NCBI GenBank assembly: GCA_013376985.1
Contig: JACABB010000003.1
Location: 190,465 to 254,464 of the forward strand
Direction of reading: 5' to 3'
Origin: Bacteroidales bacterium
GTDB lineage: Bacteria; Bacteroidota; Bacteroidia; Bacteroidales; Tenuifilaceae
Length of the DNA: 64,000 bases
The notes beneath the pieces are model-generated. The model was given only the letters and a program-made list of their open reading frames with translations. It was not told where the DNA came from and did not search any database. A program made the position numbers and the translations under genes. Below, piece by piece: positions 34,864 to 44,260 of this stretch; positions within the stretch are counted from its first letter, which is position 1; the number at the start of each line of letters is the position of its first letter.

Positions 34864-35771
34864 TCTTCCGCTCGTGTTATTTTCTTGATGATTTCTTTTC
34901 GTGTTTCATCCAGTTTCATGAATGGAAAAACGTAAACGTAAAAAGTGTAGCTGAATAACTTGAATTCCTCAATCTTCTTTTTGATGTGACTCATTTTGCC
35001 CTCTACTTCGGCTTTGATTTGTGACTTGATTAAAGCAAGAAATTTATCGTTGCTCAATCGCTTTTCTTCATTCGTTGGGTTAATCTCAAATCCTGCGAAA
35101 ATGGCAAAGGCATTGTTCTTTATAATTGGGTTGGTATCGCTTGCCTTTGGCATGATAACCGATTTCAAGAACTGGTATAAATCTTCATCAAAAGCCTCTT
35201 TGCACAATTGCGAATTGATTAAGCCAATTTCATCATGGATGTTATTCTTTTTCCTTGTTAAAAAATCGTGAATAGATTTAAAGGCATGGGAAATTGATGT
35301 TGTCAAACTTTGTTCGAGTTTAGATTCTCCAAAAATCAGTTGGTAGTTTTTAGGAGCCAATTCAAGCAGGTGAATACCGTCTGAACCTTTGGCATAATCG
35401 TTTGACGAAAGTTTGATTTCAAGTTTCGTCAGGATTTTAGGAGCTTTCAAATGCGATTCAAGAAAACAAAACAGAAGCAATTCACCTGCTTCACCATCAT
35501 TCACTTTTGCATCCCTGAATTTTGAAGCCGCTTTTTCTACCAGTTCATAATACCGTTGATCTTTTTCAAATTCTTTGATTTCTTTTTTCGACAAGGCAAA
35601 AGGAATCATGTAGTTTCCTAACTGTTTTATCAATTCATCATAACAGAACTGGTTATTCTCAATTTTAAGAATGTGCAGATTTAGTTTTGAATTAGTATCA
35701 GGCACGTCACATTCAATCTCTTTATAAAAGAGTTCTAAGAATTTTTCGCTTATGCTTGGTTTAAAATCCAT
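34860..35771 (-). CDS. hamA: Hachiman defence nuclease HamA (DUF1837)
   Basis: The ATG at 35771 is preferred over the TTG at 35777 that extends the frame by two codons. The protein has 303 residues (305 from the TTG; numbering below uses the TTG). Motifs of the DUF1837 nuclease are G95-E96-A97-G98-E99-L, a central GSDG with D133, and GES-K with E151-x-K153, giving a D-x17-E-x-K nuclease site. HamA is the effector that degrades DNA when freed by HamB. A perfect TACTTTTG -7 box lies 20 bp upstream. Confidence 0.85.
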   Translation of the reverse strand: MDFKPSISEKFLELFYKEIECDVPDTNSKLNLHILKIENNQFCYDELIKQLGNYMIPFALSKKEIKEFEKDQRYYELVEKAASKFRDAKVNDGEAGELLLFCFLESHLKAPKILTKLEIKLSSNDYAKGSDGIHLLELAPKNYQLIFGESKLEQSLTTSISHAFKSIHDFLTRKKNNIHDEIGLINSQLCKEAFDEDLYQFLKSVIMPKASDTNPIIKNNAFAIFAGFEINPTNEEKRLSNDKFLALIKSQIKAEVEGKMSHIKKKIEEFKLFSYTFYVYVFPFMKLDETRKEIIKKITRAEE

Positions 35772-35790
35772 TTTCAAAGTATGATATTCT

Positions 35791-35798
35791 CAAAAGTA
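35791..35798 (-). promoter_or_regulatory. Candidate -7 box of the Hachiman operon
   Basis: On the minus strand TACTTTTG matches the Bacteroidota -7 consensus exactly, with transcription predicted to begin close to the HamA ATG at 35771. A clear -33 box is not seen. Confidence 0.4.
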
Positions 35799-35879
35799 AC
35801 AAATTAGCATAGGTGCGTTAGCAAAATTGCAGCTCTTTTGCAAATCATTGGTTTGAGCAACTCGATTAGCGCCTGGCTA

Positions 35880-36917
35880 TTATTTTTTATTCATATTATC
35901 TCGTACTTTTTCTATCACTTCTGTTATGTAATCAGGATAAACTCCATCTAAATATTCAAGAATCAAAGGATTTCCAGTAAAAAAATGACTTGTGTATTTT
36001 ATCAATGTTTCAACATCGACAACTCCGTTCATTTTAAACAATTTTTTAGAATTTGATTTAATCTGATGAGCATGTTTGTAATTATAGTTAAAATCTGAAT
36101 CACGTCTTTGAAAATATTCGCTTTCATTATATAAATGCACTGCCCCATCAAAATGTCTAAAAGACTTTTTATTTAAATCAAATTCTGCATGAATGTATCT
36201 CGCTGGAAAATAATCTATACCATTAATATTTATCGTTTCTTCTTCTGTCTTAAATTCTTCGGCTTGAAATGATTTTATCCCATTCTTTGTTTCCCATAAT
36301 GTATCCAGCGAATAAGCATTTTTAAAAAAGAAGGAAATAATATGTTTGTCTAAATCAAGTGGTGGTCGAAGTTTTGAAACATTATCTGGTATCTCTTGAA
36401 TATCTTTAGTGAATTGAGCTCCATACCACGTATCTAATTCCATATACATAGAATCATCAACATTTATTCTAACTCGGTCGAAATCAATTGCTAAATACAA
36501 ATCCATTTCAGGATTATTTAAGCTCCAAAACAAGTCTATAAATTTTGGAGCATAATTTGAATTTTCATAAAATCCTCTCCTAAAATATGGATGAGCCATA
36601 ACCATATAATCTGCTGCATAATAATATCCGCTAACAAATCCCTTTTTAGTATATTGATTATTCAATAAATCACATTTAACCAATTCTTCTTTGTCATTCT
36701 CTATTTTGGGATTCAAATAAGATAAAATATTAGGATATGATGCAATGATTCCAATTGTCTGCACATAACTAAAATTTTTATCTGTTAATTGTAGTCCTTT
36801 TGAGGCACACAACTTTTTAAAATGCTCAATCTTATCAGCATTCTCAGATAGCTCATTTTGTTCCTCCTCAATCATACTTTGAAGATATTTTTGCATTCTT
36901 TCTTCCATTGAGTCCAT
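35880..36917 (-). CDS. Hypothetical protein of the defence island
   Basis: The 345-residue protein starts with an acidic coiled-coil-like segment (MEERMQKYLQSMIEEEQNEL). It continues with an alpha/beta region rich in Tyr, Phe and Asp (YYYAADYMVMAHPYFRRG, LYLAIDFDRVRI). No family, signal peptide or membrane helix is recognised. It lies about 100 bp upstream of the Hachiman operon in the same direction. It is bordered by inverted copies of ttagcgcc (35866-35873) and ggcgctaa (36948-36955), suggesting insertion as a unit. Confidence 0.65.
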   Translation of the reverse strand: MDSMEERMQKYLQSMIEEEQNELSENADKIEHFKKLCASKGLQLTDKNFSYVQTIGIIASYPNILSYLNPKIENDKEELVKCDLLNNQYTKKGFVSGYYYAADYMVMAHPYFRRGFYENSNYAPKFIDLFWSLNNPEMDLYLAIDFDRVRINVDDSMYMELDTWYGAQFTKDIQEIPDNVSKLRPPLDLDKHIISFFFKNAYSLDTLWETKNGIKSFQAEEFKTEEETININGIDYFPARYIHAEFDLNKKSFRHFDGAVHLYNESEYFQRRDSDFNYNYKHAHQIKSNSKKLFKMNGVVDVETLIKYTSHFFTGNPLILEYLDGVYPDYITEVIEKVRDNMNKK

Positions 36918-37283
36918 TTATCGCAGTGTGTGTCGTTTTTTTAGCTTGGCGCTAACATGTCAATTACACCAATTGTCGTTATCATTATTATAGCATAACT
37001 GTTTTTCTCTTGTAACTTGTTGATTTATCGAATATATTAATAATTCTGTAATATTTTGGTTTCCCCTCTTAAAACGATAAGTAATGATTAAAAGTAAAGT
37101 TATTTTAACTATTATCAAAAAACTGTCGGATATCTACAAAACGAATAAACATTTACTTCTCTTACTATGAGAAACACAATCATCCGTCTGGGTAGCATCG
37201 CAAAAGCCGGTTCCCATATATCTTAACCCGGCTTATCAAACACCAAAAGTATACAATTTGCGAATTTTTGCTTATATTTGTCC

Positions 37284-37472
37284 CGAAATCGTTCTTTTTA
37301 TACTGAAATTTGAGAAAGTATTGAATGGTTAGTCCATCAATTGACCTATTCGGTTACCTAAATAAATTTCGGTTTTGTAAGCATCAGGAAAATAAGTTTT
37401 TACAGCATAGGGGTATCGTCTTCTCACCCCGACCAAACTTAAAGGGAGTATTCGGTTGATTACTCCTTTTAT
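37284..37472 (+). ncRNA. Candidate small RNA of about 185 nt
   Basis: A perfect TATATTTG -7 box (37273-37280) is followed by about 185 bp without an open frame, with several possible helices (ggtta/tgacc at 37328-37347; gggg/cccc at 37410-37430). The segment ends in a strong terminator at 37441-37470. A -33 TTTG (37257) is present but only 12 bp away. The length and isolated position would fit a 6S-like RNA, but the fold was not verified. Confidence 0.4.
37441..37470 (+). terminator. Strong intrinsic terminator
   Basis: Arms aaagggagta and tactcctttt pair over ten bases around the loop ttcggttgat. The right arm ends in four T. The stem is nearly symmetric, so it could stop transcription from either side. 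Confidence 0.65.
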
Positions 37473-37568
37473 ATGTTATACTAGATTTCTCTAGCTTCGC
37501 TTTATTGCTCTAAATAAGTAAGACTATAAAATCCGGAACGATATTACAATGTCTTCATTCGAAATAGA

Positions 37569-37814
37569 TTATAATCCTTGAGCCTTCATTTTTTCAATAA
37601 TCTCATCAGCCGTCAAATGCGTATTCGGTAAGATATTTGGGGGGCAAACTCCCATAATTCTGGCAACTTGATAGCGCTTGCACTTACTTTTACCTTCACT
37701 TCCGCTCTCACAAAATAATTTCTTGTAAGTTTGGGTTAATATCTCATTTGACTGCAAAATGCCTGAATAGATTGGGCATTTTTCAGTTTTTTCACAATTA
37801 TTACTATCTACCAT
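37569..37814 (-). CDS. Small four-cysteine-motif protein
   Basis: The 81-residue protein has the ordered motifs CPIY, LFCESG, CKRYQVAR and CPPNILPN. This matches a widespread small family with the outline CPxF...YC...CxRK...LPNG that I recall from bacteria and archaea, often near redox sensors. Two other Cys occur (one in the N-terminal NNCEKTEKCP). The Cys pattern suggests metal or Fe-S binding; the role is unknown. It stands alone, transcribed leftward. Confidence 0.65.
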   Translation of the reverse strand: MVDSNNCEKTEKCPIYSGILQSNEILTQTYKKLFCESGSEGKSKCKRYQVARIMGVCPPNILPNTHLTADEIIEKMKAQGL

Positions 37815-38452
37815 ATTGCTTATTATTTAATGGTACAACATCTTAGATTTTATCCTGATTCTACATGCGTTAAAAACCTAATTCAACATATTTATCTTTA
37901 AAAAGACATTTATACAAACATTCAAAACAATAATTTTATTTTGATTAATAAATCTATTTTATTGCAAATATTTATTTCAATGTTACAAATATTATAACAT
38001 ATAAAACAATTAGCACAATAAATACCCCAAATTTATACAATATTTATTGTATATAATGATAGGATGATTTTCTTTTAATATGCGAGGAAGTATATTTTAT
38101 ATTACATAAATAACTACTAAAGATCAATAAAGGCGATATTACAACATCTTGATTTCTAAAATACTCCGGAAAGACTATTTTGTCTTATTGATATTTCTGA
38201 AACTCGAAGAATTAATTGAAAGAACCAATCTATTTTTTTGTAATTAAAACGGTTGTTTGACTATATGATAAAAATAAATTTGCACAAACAATATACGGTT
38301 GTTTTTCAGCGTATTATCTCTCAGGATCGATAATTATTCAGCGAATAATTTTGCAGGAGCACTTAGCAACGGCTATTTTATGCCGAACGCAGTGATAATT
38401 CCTTTTTGATTGCAGCCATAGTCGAACTTACCAGGGTGAATTACAATCTAGG
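37815..38452. other. AT-rich gene-free region
   Basis: About 640 bp with long A/T runs and no credible gene. A TTTG-N15-TAAATTTG promoter-like pair (38256-38282, plus strand) and a cggc/gccg hairpin near 38371 are present without an obvious downstream gene, so a short RNA is possible. Confidence 0.4.
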
Positions 38453-38674
38453 CTAGATCTTCAGTTTTTCTATTTCTTTTTTTGTTAAGCCACCGTCCAT
38501 GCTAATCAACACCACGTACCTAACGTTGTTGTTCTGTGAAAGGCTCATTACCCAGAAGTACTCCTTATCATCGATTTTATCCTCACACAGGAGTATCTCC
38601 TTCATTATTTTGAATGCATCATCGAGGTTTTGGATCCGTATACGCTGCTTGCGGGTAAACTTTATGGTCATGGA
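38453..38674 (-). pseudogene. Truncated RadC-like (JAB) N-terminal fragment
   Basis: The ATG at 38674 gives 73 residues (MTIKFTRKQRIRIQN...); the frame is open to 38698. The sequence LDDAFKIMKEILLCEDKIDDKEYFWVM follows the start of the JAB-type RadC proteins common in Bacteroidota, but stops before the HxHPSG metal site. The stretch therefore looks like a remnant, though a small stand-alone version cannot be excluded. Confidence 0.6.
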
Positions 38675-38879
38675 TTGCATTTTGTTCCGTGGAAACAAAT
38701 GCAGGTTTTTTTTGGATTAGGAGGAGGGGTGTTATTTTTAGTTGAGTAATTGGTATGGTTAGGTGATGGCTGTTTAATTATGAAAATCTCTTTTATTTAT
38801 CAAGCATTGGAAACCTCAAATAATTTAATCCAAATTCAGGCTAAGGTTTTGATATTTTATTAACCTTTTACGTTTCAGT

Positions 38880-38913
38880 TTTGCTAATCAACAAAAAAAT
38901 GCCCCTATCTTTA
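38880..38913 (+). promoter_or_regulatory. Candidate ftsE promoter
   Basis: TTTG (38880-38883), 22 bp, then TATCTTTA (38906-38913) approximates the Bacteroidota promoter with one mismatch in the -7 box, 25 bp before the start codon. Confidence 0.4.
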
Positions 38914-38938
38914 TAGCAGATTAGTAAAAGGTAAAAGT

Positions 38939-39649
38939 ATGGCTCTTGATACGATTATAGAATTCGCTAATGCCTCGTTATACCAAGAGGGGCAGCTTAT
39001 ACTCTCAGAGGTAAATTTTACAGTTGAGAAGGGGGAGTTTGTCTATTTAATAGGCAAAGTAGGAAGCGGGAAAACTAGCATAATTAAAACAATTACCGCT
39101 GAGATCGAGCTTAAGGAGGGTGAGGTTCGTGTATCGGAGTTTGAACTTCGGAAAGTGAAACGCAAACAGATCCCTTACCTACGAAGGAAAATCGGTACGG
39201 TTTTTCAGGATTTTCAGCTGCTAACGGATCGTTCGGTGCATGATAATCTTCTTTTTGTGCTTCGTGCTACGGGGTGGAAGAATAAAGCCGAGATTGAGCA
39301 GCGTATTAAGGATGTTCTTGAGAAGGTTGGTTTACAAAATAAGGAGCATAAGATGCCGCATCAGCTATCGGGTGGCGAGCAGCAAAGGGTAGTAATAGCC
39401 AGAGCATTGCTCAACGATCCTGAGATTATACTTGCCGATGAGCCTACTGGCAACCTTGATCCTGAAACCTCTGAAGAGATTATGCGTTTGCTTCACGATA
39501 TCCCTGCAACAGGAAGAGCTGTAATAATGGCAACGCATAATTACGCTTTGCTAAAAAAATTTCCAGCAAGAACGCTTAAGTGCGAAAAGGGGAGTGTATC
39601 TGAGTCGGAGCAAATGTCGGAAATAGATTTTGAGAGTTTGATGGAGTAA
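38939..39649 (+). CDS. ftsE: Cell division ABC ATPase FtsE
   Basis: The protein has 236 residues, the usual FtsE length. Walker A is GKVGSGKT (39-46), signature LSGGEQQR, and Walker B with DEPTGNLDP. The Q-loop segment KIGTVFQDFQLL is typical of FtsE/LolD ATPases. FtsE with FtsX couples cell division to peptidoglycan hydrolases at the septum. FtsX is not adjacent, which is usual in Bacteroidota. The related LolD is the alternative. An unusual short hairpin follows the stop. Confidence 0.8.
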   Translation: MALDTIIEFANASLYQEGQLILSEVNFTVEKGEFVYLIGKVGSGKTSIIKTITAEIELKEGEVRVSEFELRKVKRKQIPYLRRKIGTVFQDFQLLTDRSVHDNLLFVLRATGWKNKAEIEQRIKDVLEKVGLQNKEHKMPHQLSGGEQQRVVIARALLNDPEIILADEPTGNLDPETSEEIMRLLHDIPATGRAVIMATHNYALLKKFPARTLKCEKGSVSESEQMSEIDFESLME

Positions 39650-39652
39650 ACG

Positions 39653-39665
39653 CCGCCTTCGGCGG
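39653..39665 (+). terminator. Short GC hairpin after ftsE
   Basis: Arms ccgcc/ggcgg enclose ttc three bases after the stop codon. There is no T-run, so termination is only possible. Downstream 39670-39780 holds the cgcaaag/ctttgtg type of repeat seen elsewhere in the window. Confidence 0.4.
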
Positions 39666-39832
39666 TTGCTACGCAATTTAAAGTTCACGCAAAGACAGCA
39701 AAGAAAAGATATTTCAAAAATAGTTTTTAAGTCATTTTTCTTTGTGTTTAACTTCGTTGAGGGTTTTGCCGTTCTCCGTGTTCTTACTACTTATTTCTCA
39801 GCGTTAATATCGTCTTGTCGTTTAAACAGGTT

Positions 39833-40936
39833 CTAAATAAAAGCGCAATCGCCATCCCCATCGTTAAAGGTTTTGAATTTACCCGTTAACACACTTACTA
39901 TCTCTTTTGTTGCAAAGTATATTTGGGTGCGGTTCCTAGAAAAAAGGCGGAATAAAAATTTTTGTTTAATTGCTTTTACAAGATCCGATTGGTAGATGGT
40001 AACCATCGAGGCTTTATACTTAAAGGCATGTAGCATTATGACTTTTGCAATCAGATTAGAATCCTCATTTTTGAATGAGCAGTAGGGAACTGTTAGTTTA
40101 TTGTCAGTTAATGTAAATAGTAAAAATCCTACCAATGAATCGCTCTTATATACTTTAACAATTGATTGGCTAAACCGTTGAGGGTTGGAAGAGAAGTAAT
40201 ATTTCCTACCAATCCTGTCGCCTAGGGGTGATGATACCAACCAAGGAAAACGCAATATCCATTGTAGTTCAACCCTAGATCTTCGTGTTGGTGTGGTGCT
40301 ACAAATCTGCTCAAACATCTCCGAAATCTCATTATCGGGTCTTTTCAGATACTCAAATTCAACCTCTTTGTCTAATCGGATTGTTTTTCCATATAGGGGT
40401 ATCGGATTAAAAAAACGCAAGAAGGTATCTGCTATTTTTAAAATCCAACTGTTGCTTTTAAAGAAAGGCAATCTGTTTGGAATTAAACTAAAAAGGCAGG
40501 GTCTTAGGTAAAAACGACATCCCTTTTTAGTTAGTAATTTTTCAAATTTATCGGATTTATCATATACAAATTTCGATTCTAGGGCATAGTTAGTATACAT
40601 TAACTTAGAATTCCAATCCTTAAGCGCTTCATCAAGCAAAAGTGTAGCTATGCCTTGTCTACGATAATCGCAATGAACCCAATTACCACTGAGCCAAGCG
40701 ACTTTCATTTCTTTGCCATCAACAAAAACTAAATCGGGCATTACAGTACGATACCCTATTAAAATATCATCTTTATATGCTAGATAAAGAACCGTATCGT
40801 TTGGGTTTGCCCTAGGGTTAACCGAATAGGACATTGCCCTTAACCGGCTGATAGGGATATGCTCCCTTTCAGAAAGTTGAGGATCTTGGGAGTAAAGCTG
40901 TATATCGTTGGTATTTATTCTATAAATTTTTATCAT
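39833..40936 (-). CDS. GNAT-family acyltransferase
   Basis: The ATG at 40936 (367 residues, MIKIYRINTND...) is preferred; the frame is open to 40972. The GNAT core lies at residues about 45-125 with VHCDYRRQGIATLLLDEAL as the acetyl-CoA loop (R-x-x-G-I-A). The C-terminal half is unclassified. It is the last gene of a four-gene operon of two polysaccharide deacetylases and two acyltransferases. Its start lies within the end of the deacetylase gene, overlapping by 17 bp. Likely modifies a surface sugar or peptidoglycan precursor. Confidence 0.7.
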   Translation of the reverse strand: MIKIYRINTNDIQLYSQDPQLSEREHIPISRLRAMSYSVNPRANPNDTVLYLAYKDDILIGYRTVMPDLVFVDGKEMKVAWLSGNWVHCDYRRQGIATLLLDEALKDWNSKLMYTNYALESKFVYDKSDKFEKLLTKKGCRFYLRPCLFSLIPNRLPFFKSNSWILKIADTFLRFFNPIPLYGKTIRLDKEVEFEYLKRPDNEISEMFEQICSTTPTRRSRVELQWILRFPWLVSSPLGDRIGRKYYFSSNPQRFSQSIVKVYKSDSLVGFLLFTLTDNKLTVPYCSFKNEDSNLIAKVIMLHAFKYKASMVTIYQSDLVKAIKQKFLFRLFSRNRTQIYFATKEIVSVLTGKFKTFNDGDGDCAFI

Positions 40937-41945
40937 ACTTAACTCTATAATACCCTGATTTTTTCTTTGCAAGATAGTACATTATCTCACTACTCAAAAG
41001 CCTCTTACCAGAGATTCCATTTAACTCCATTGGGATACGCTGTAAGTGTTTTGGAAACCGAACAGGTTGAATGCCACATGTTCCAAAGGTTATATCGCAA
41101 GAACCATCTGGGGTTAAAAGAAGTTGATTCAGCAAATTATCAGTAATCCCATAGTCGGTAAATGGAAAGGCAAAGAGTTTTGGTTGATCTGGAAAGTTTG
41201 AAGTCACCCAACCCATGCAGCGCATTACCTCCGAAACCTGTTCCTCAAAACTAATCTCATTAAAATATGGGTGGTTATAGCCATGCCCACCTATTGCAAA
41301 GCCTGATTTCGCTAGAACTAACAAATCATCCAATGCAAGGTAAGGTTGATTGGCACTTAGATGTCCTCTAATATCAACATCAATAAGTTCAGCAATCTCA
41401 TTCAACAGTTTGCTCTGATTATGTTTTACTTGAAAAAGGGCTTTTATAATAGTGGTGGAATTACAATTTACACCCAACAATTTAGCTATCTCATTATAGA
41501 TAGTCCCTGTAATATTTGCAGCTTTTAACCTATCAACAATTAAACTAATCTTACACCTATACATGAGATCGTGATTGCCTATATAGGCTGGATTCACAAA
41601 GAATGTGGCTGGAATACCTTTCCTTAAAAGAATTGGGGTGATAATATCCTTAACCTCCCTAAAACCATCGTCGAAGCTAAGAAAAAAGGTTGGTTTCTGA
41701 ATTTTAGTATTGCCTGAGAGATTATCAATTAAAGTTTTGCTATCGATTGGTGTAAAGTATTTTAAGAGAAAATCTAAATCTCTCTCAAATTCATTCGCAG
41801 ATAATACATGGTAAAGATGCTTTACATGAGATGGTGGATTATTAGATACTAAATGGTAAAATGGGAAGATGGTTTTACTGCCAATTCCCTTTACTACCAT
41901 TCTGGCTGGCAATGCTCTTGAAATTGCTCTAAAAAGCCTTCTCAT
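40920..41945 (-). CDS. Polysaccharide deacetylase (NodB-type)
   Basis: The protein has 341 residues. The NodB homology domain starts with LSFDDGFREV (metal-binding D-D pair) and continues ATFFVNPAYIG, then a later GGHGYNHPYFNE, the H-x3-H metal motif. The C-terminus carries LFAFPFTDYG. Enzymes of this kind remove N-acetyl groups from surface polysaccharides or peptidoglycan. It overlaps its upstream neighbour by 4 bp. Confidence 0.8.
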   Translation of the reverse strand: MRRLFRAISRALPARMVVKGIGSKTIFPFYHLVSNNPPSHVKHLYHVLSANEFERDLDFLLKYFTPIDSKTLIDNLSGNTKIQKPTFFLSFDDGFREVKDIITPILLRKGIPATFFVNPAYIGNHDLMYRCKISLIVDRLKAANITGTIYNEIAKLLGVNCNSTTIIKALFQVKHNQSKLLNEIAELIDVDIRGHLSANQPYLALDDLLVLAKSGFAIGGHGYNHPYFNEISFEEQVSEVMRCMGWVTSNFPDQPKLFAFPFTDYGITDNLLNQLLLTPDGSCDITFGTCGIQPVRFPKHLQRIPMELNGISGKRLLSSEIMYYLAKKKSGYYRVKYDKNL

Positions 41946-42850
41946 CTTTTAAAAAGTTTCAAATACCAAGGTAATCTGTTTACAATTAGCTGCTGGTATT
42001 TACATTTTTTAGCACCAAAACCCGCATAAAATCTTGCAACATTTTCAATTGAAGAGCCCTCAAAGTCCAACACCAAATGTGATTCCGAATAATCGTTAAT
42101 AAATTGATCAACAAGGGCAAACATCGCCCTATTCGCCCGCCCCAATTCGTTGGAAACGGCCGATAGGTAAATTACCTTATCGTTGGAACGAATAAAAAAT
42201 GCTGCTGCGCATAATTCTCTTTGGGACGTGAATGCTGCGTATATTTCACCAACGCCTTTTTCAAGTGCATGAACCATTATTCTATTTAGCCGTTCAATTT
42301 GATCGCTCTTAAGGGGAACAATCAAATTTTGACGCTTAAAGTGAACATAATCAGCAACTGATAGCATTTTGTTAATGTTTACACCCATTGCTATTGATTT
42401 TGATATGTTCCTTTTAGTGTTATCGTTATAATTTGAGGATAAATTGAAGTAGGGTTGAATCAAATCGAACTGATAGGTAATCCTTTCGAATACCTCTCCA
42501 CTAATGTTTTCAAGGTTGTTAAAGGTATTGAAATTAATAACCTGATATTGAATTTTTTTTGGAATTAAATCTAAAAATAACTTAATATCCTGACTATCTA
42601 TTTTAACAGGTGAAAATACACCTAGCTGCTGTGTAAACAAGGGTTGATAAAGATATTGCACTCCATATTTCCCCCCCTTAACTAGAGGAAAAACAGCCTT
42701 ATAATCATCCCCAATCAATGCATCCCACTCATCTGCTACAATATTCAGATACCATGAGTATGCATAAACAATCCCATTTAGAGAACAATTTATACAATCG
42801 TCCCACTTTGAGAAATCAATGTTATTATGCTGAACGTAACTAATTTTCAC
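41942..42850 (-). CDS. FemAB/GNAT-like acyltransferase
   Basis: The 302-residue protein has the FemAB-like layout of two GNAT-type halves: a N-terminal region with YSWYLNIVADEWDALIG and a C-terminal region with LCAAAFFIRSNDKVIYLSAVS, ending RFYAGFGAKKCKY. Such proteins transfer amino acids or acyl groups to surface glycans. Its neighbours are two deacetylases and another GNAT protein, so a role in exopolysaccharide or peptidoglycan modification is likely. Confidence 0.7.
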   Translation of the reverse strand: MKISYVQHNNIDFSKWDDCINCSLNGIVYAYSWYLNIVADEWDALIGDDYKAVFPLVKGGKYGVQYLYQPLFTQQLGVFSPVKIDSQDIKLFLDLIPKKIQYQVINFNTFNNLENISGEVFERITYQFDLIQPYFNLSSNYNDNTKRNISKSIAMGVNINKMLSVADYVHFKRQNLIVPLKSDQIERLNRIMVHALEKGVGEIYAAFTSQRELCAAAFFIRSNDKVIYLSAVSNELGRANRAMFALVDQFINDYSESHLVLDFEGSSIENVARFYAGFGAKKCKYQQLIVNRLPWYLKLFKR

Positions 42851-42851
42851 A

Positions 42852-44159
42852 TTAGAGTTTCTTTACTTTCTCAAGCACTAATGGCATTAGTAATTCCCAC
42901 CCTTTCCAAGGTGATTGTCCCGATAAGTACTCGTTATGCCAAATTGAAACAAATGTTCCATTCACCGCTTTTACCTTACACACAAGGGTCAAAATTTCTT
43001 CGTAAGCCTCTAATGGTGTCAATTTCATCTGGGAGCAAAGGGTGAAATCCATTGTTTGGAAGGGGAAAATTTTCAGATCAATTACCCGCTCTTCTTTAAG
43101 GTTATAGAAATAAAAAGGAGTACATGTTCCAGCTCGAAAACCAATACGATCAGAGTATCCCATTGAATAATCTTCGTTTATCCCAAGTGCTATAAGGTTA
43201 CTATATGTTGTTGGGAGAAAAATTCTTAGAAAATGCTGTCTGCTTGCAAAAACTTCGGTTTCAATTGCTCTAACAATATTAGAAATTTCCTCTCTTACTA
43301 TCTCAACATTAGTACCAGAGCAATACGAAGGGTGGATTCCAACTTTGAATTTTTTCCTGATTCGTAATAACAAATCCTTCATCTCATTATTATCAATGGA
43401 GATGTTTCTATCATATCGGCTATATTTTCCAACTAAAACAAACCAAATAGCATTCGGCCAATCATTTAGGGTTGGAAAAATGCTATCATATACATCAAAA
43501 GGATCTTTTCTCAATTTTGAATAAACAGCAATTCTGTTAATTACATCGCTAAAGTGAAAGGTTAGGAGCGATTTTAATGTACCTAATATAGCTCTATTAA
43601 GGCTTTTATTTTGGTATGCAAAGGCGCTATCAATATCAATAGTGGGAATGAATTCAAATTTTTTGGGGTTGATCTCAAAACTAGGAAATTTATCTCTAAT
43701 CTTATCTACTAACTTATATGCCCATTGATCTACAATTGGATCTTCCAAAAAACCTCCAATTGAAGCAACGCTTTGCTCAGATGTAAAACGATTATGCTTA
43801 TCGGGTTCAAAAAGCAGATACTCTTCGTATCGAGAAATAAGGAAGAATGAAGCTGCAAATAAATCGAATGGTATATCAGCTTCTTTTGAAGTGTGGAAAA
43901 AAGCAGGTAACTCCTCCCATCTAAAAAAATCAATTTTCTGACGAGCAATTGAATCCTCAATCATAAGACTGTGAGGAACAATATGAATACCCTCTTTAAC
44001 CTTTGATCTACAATACGATATCAATACGCCACTGCACTGTTTAGCTTCTGAATAGGATGATGTCATTCTAATTTTGACCCCAAGAATCTCCTCAAAAATA
44101 AACCTAATCGCATAATCAACACGCGGTGTAAGTCTCTGGCTATAAACAAGTACCTCCAT
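42852..44159 (-). CDS. Polysaccharide deacetylase family protein (Bacteroidota type)
   Basis: The 435-residue protein has an N-terminal domain common in Bacteroidota (VDYAIRFIFEEILGVKI ... FFLISRYEEYL), then FIPTIDIDSAFAYQNK and GIHPSYCSG, typical of a divergent deacetylase domain. It ends with FVSIWHNEYLSG. It is the first gene of the four-gene operon; the next start follows the stop by one base. The metal ligands cannot all be assigned, so activity is less certain than for the neighbouring NodB protein. Confidence 0.7.
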   Translation of the reverse strand: MEVLVYSQRLTPRVDYAIRFIFEEILGVKIRMTSSYSEAKQCSGVLISYCRSKVKEGIHIVPHSLMIEDSIARQKIDFFRWEELPAFFHTSKEADIPFDLFAASFFLISRYEEYLLFEPDKHNRFTSEQSVASIGGFLEDPIVDQWAYKLVDKIRDKFPSFEINPKKFEFIPTIDIDSAFAYQNKSLNRAILGTLKSLLTFHFSDVINRIAVYSKLRKDPFDVYDSIFPTLNDWPNAIWFVLVGKYSRYDRNISIDNNEMKDLLLRIRKKFKVGIHPSYCSGTNVEIVREEISNIVRAIETEVFASRQHFLRIFLPTTYSNLIALGINEDYSMGYSDRIGFRAGTCTPFYFYNLKEERVIDLKIFPFQTMDFTLCSQMKLTPLEAYEEILTLVCKVKAVNGTFVSIWHNEYLSGQSPWKGWELLMPLVLEKVKKL

Positions 44160-44260
44160 TCAGAAAAATGAATTTTTAAACTATTACGAATATATGGCTT
44201 TTTTTAACAACTAAGTAAATAATGCATGTGTAAGAAGAGCCACATTATCAATCAACTCAA

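Larger units (their letters stand above)
36918..37568. other. Gene-poor region with hairpins and a candidate small RNA
   Basis: No credible protein gene is seen. Besides the ncRNA candidate there is a hairpin with agccgg/ccggct arms at 37205-37233 and AT-rich DNA around 36960-37160. A 16-codon frame from the ATG near 37167 ends before the second hairpin arm and is too short to judge. Confidence 0.5.

Noticed and set aside
35810..36960. Integron attC sites around the orphan gene
   Set aside because: The gttagc and gctaac stretches do not fit the attC core rule and no integrase is present.
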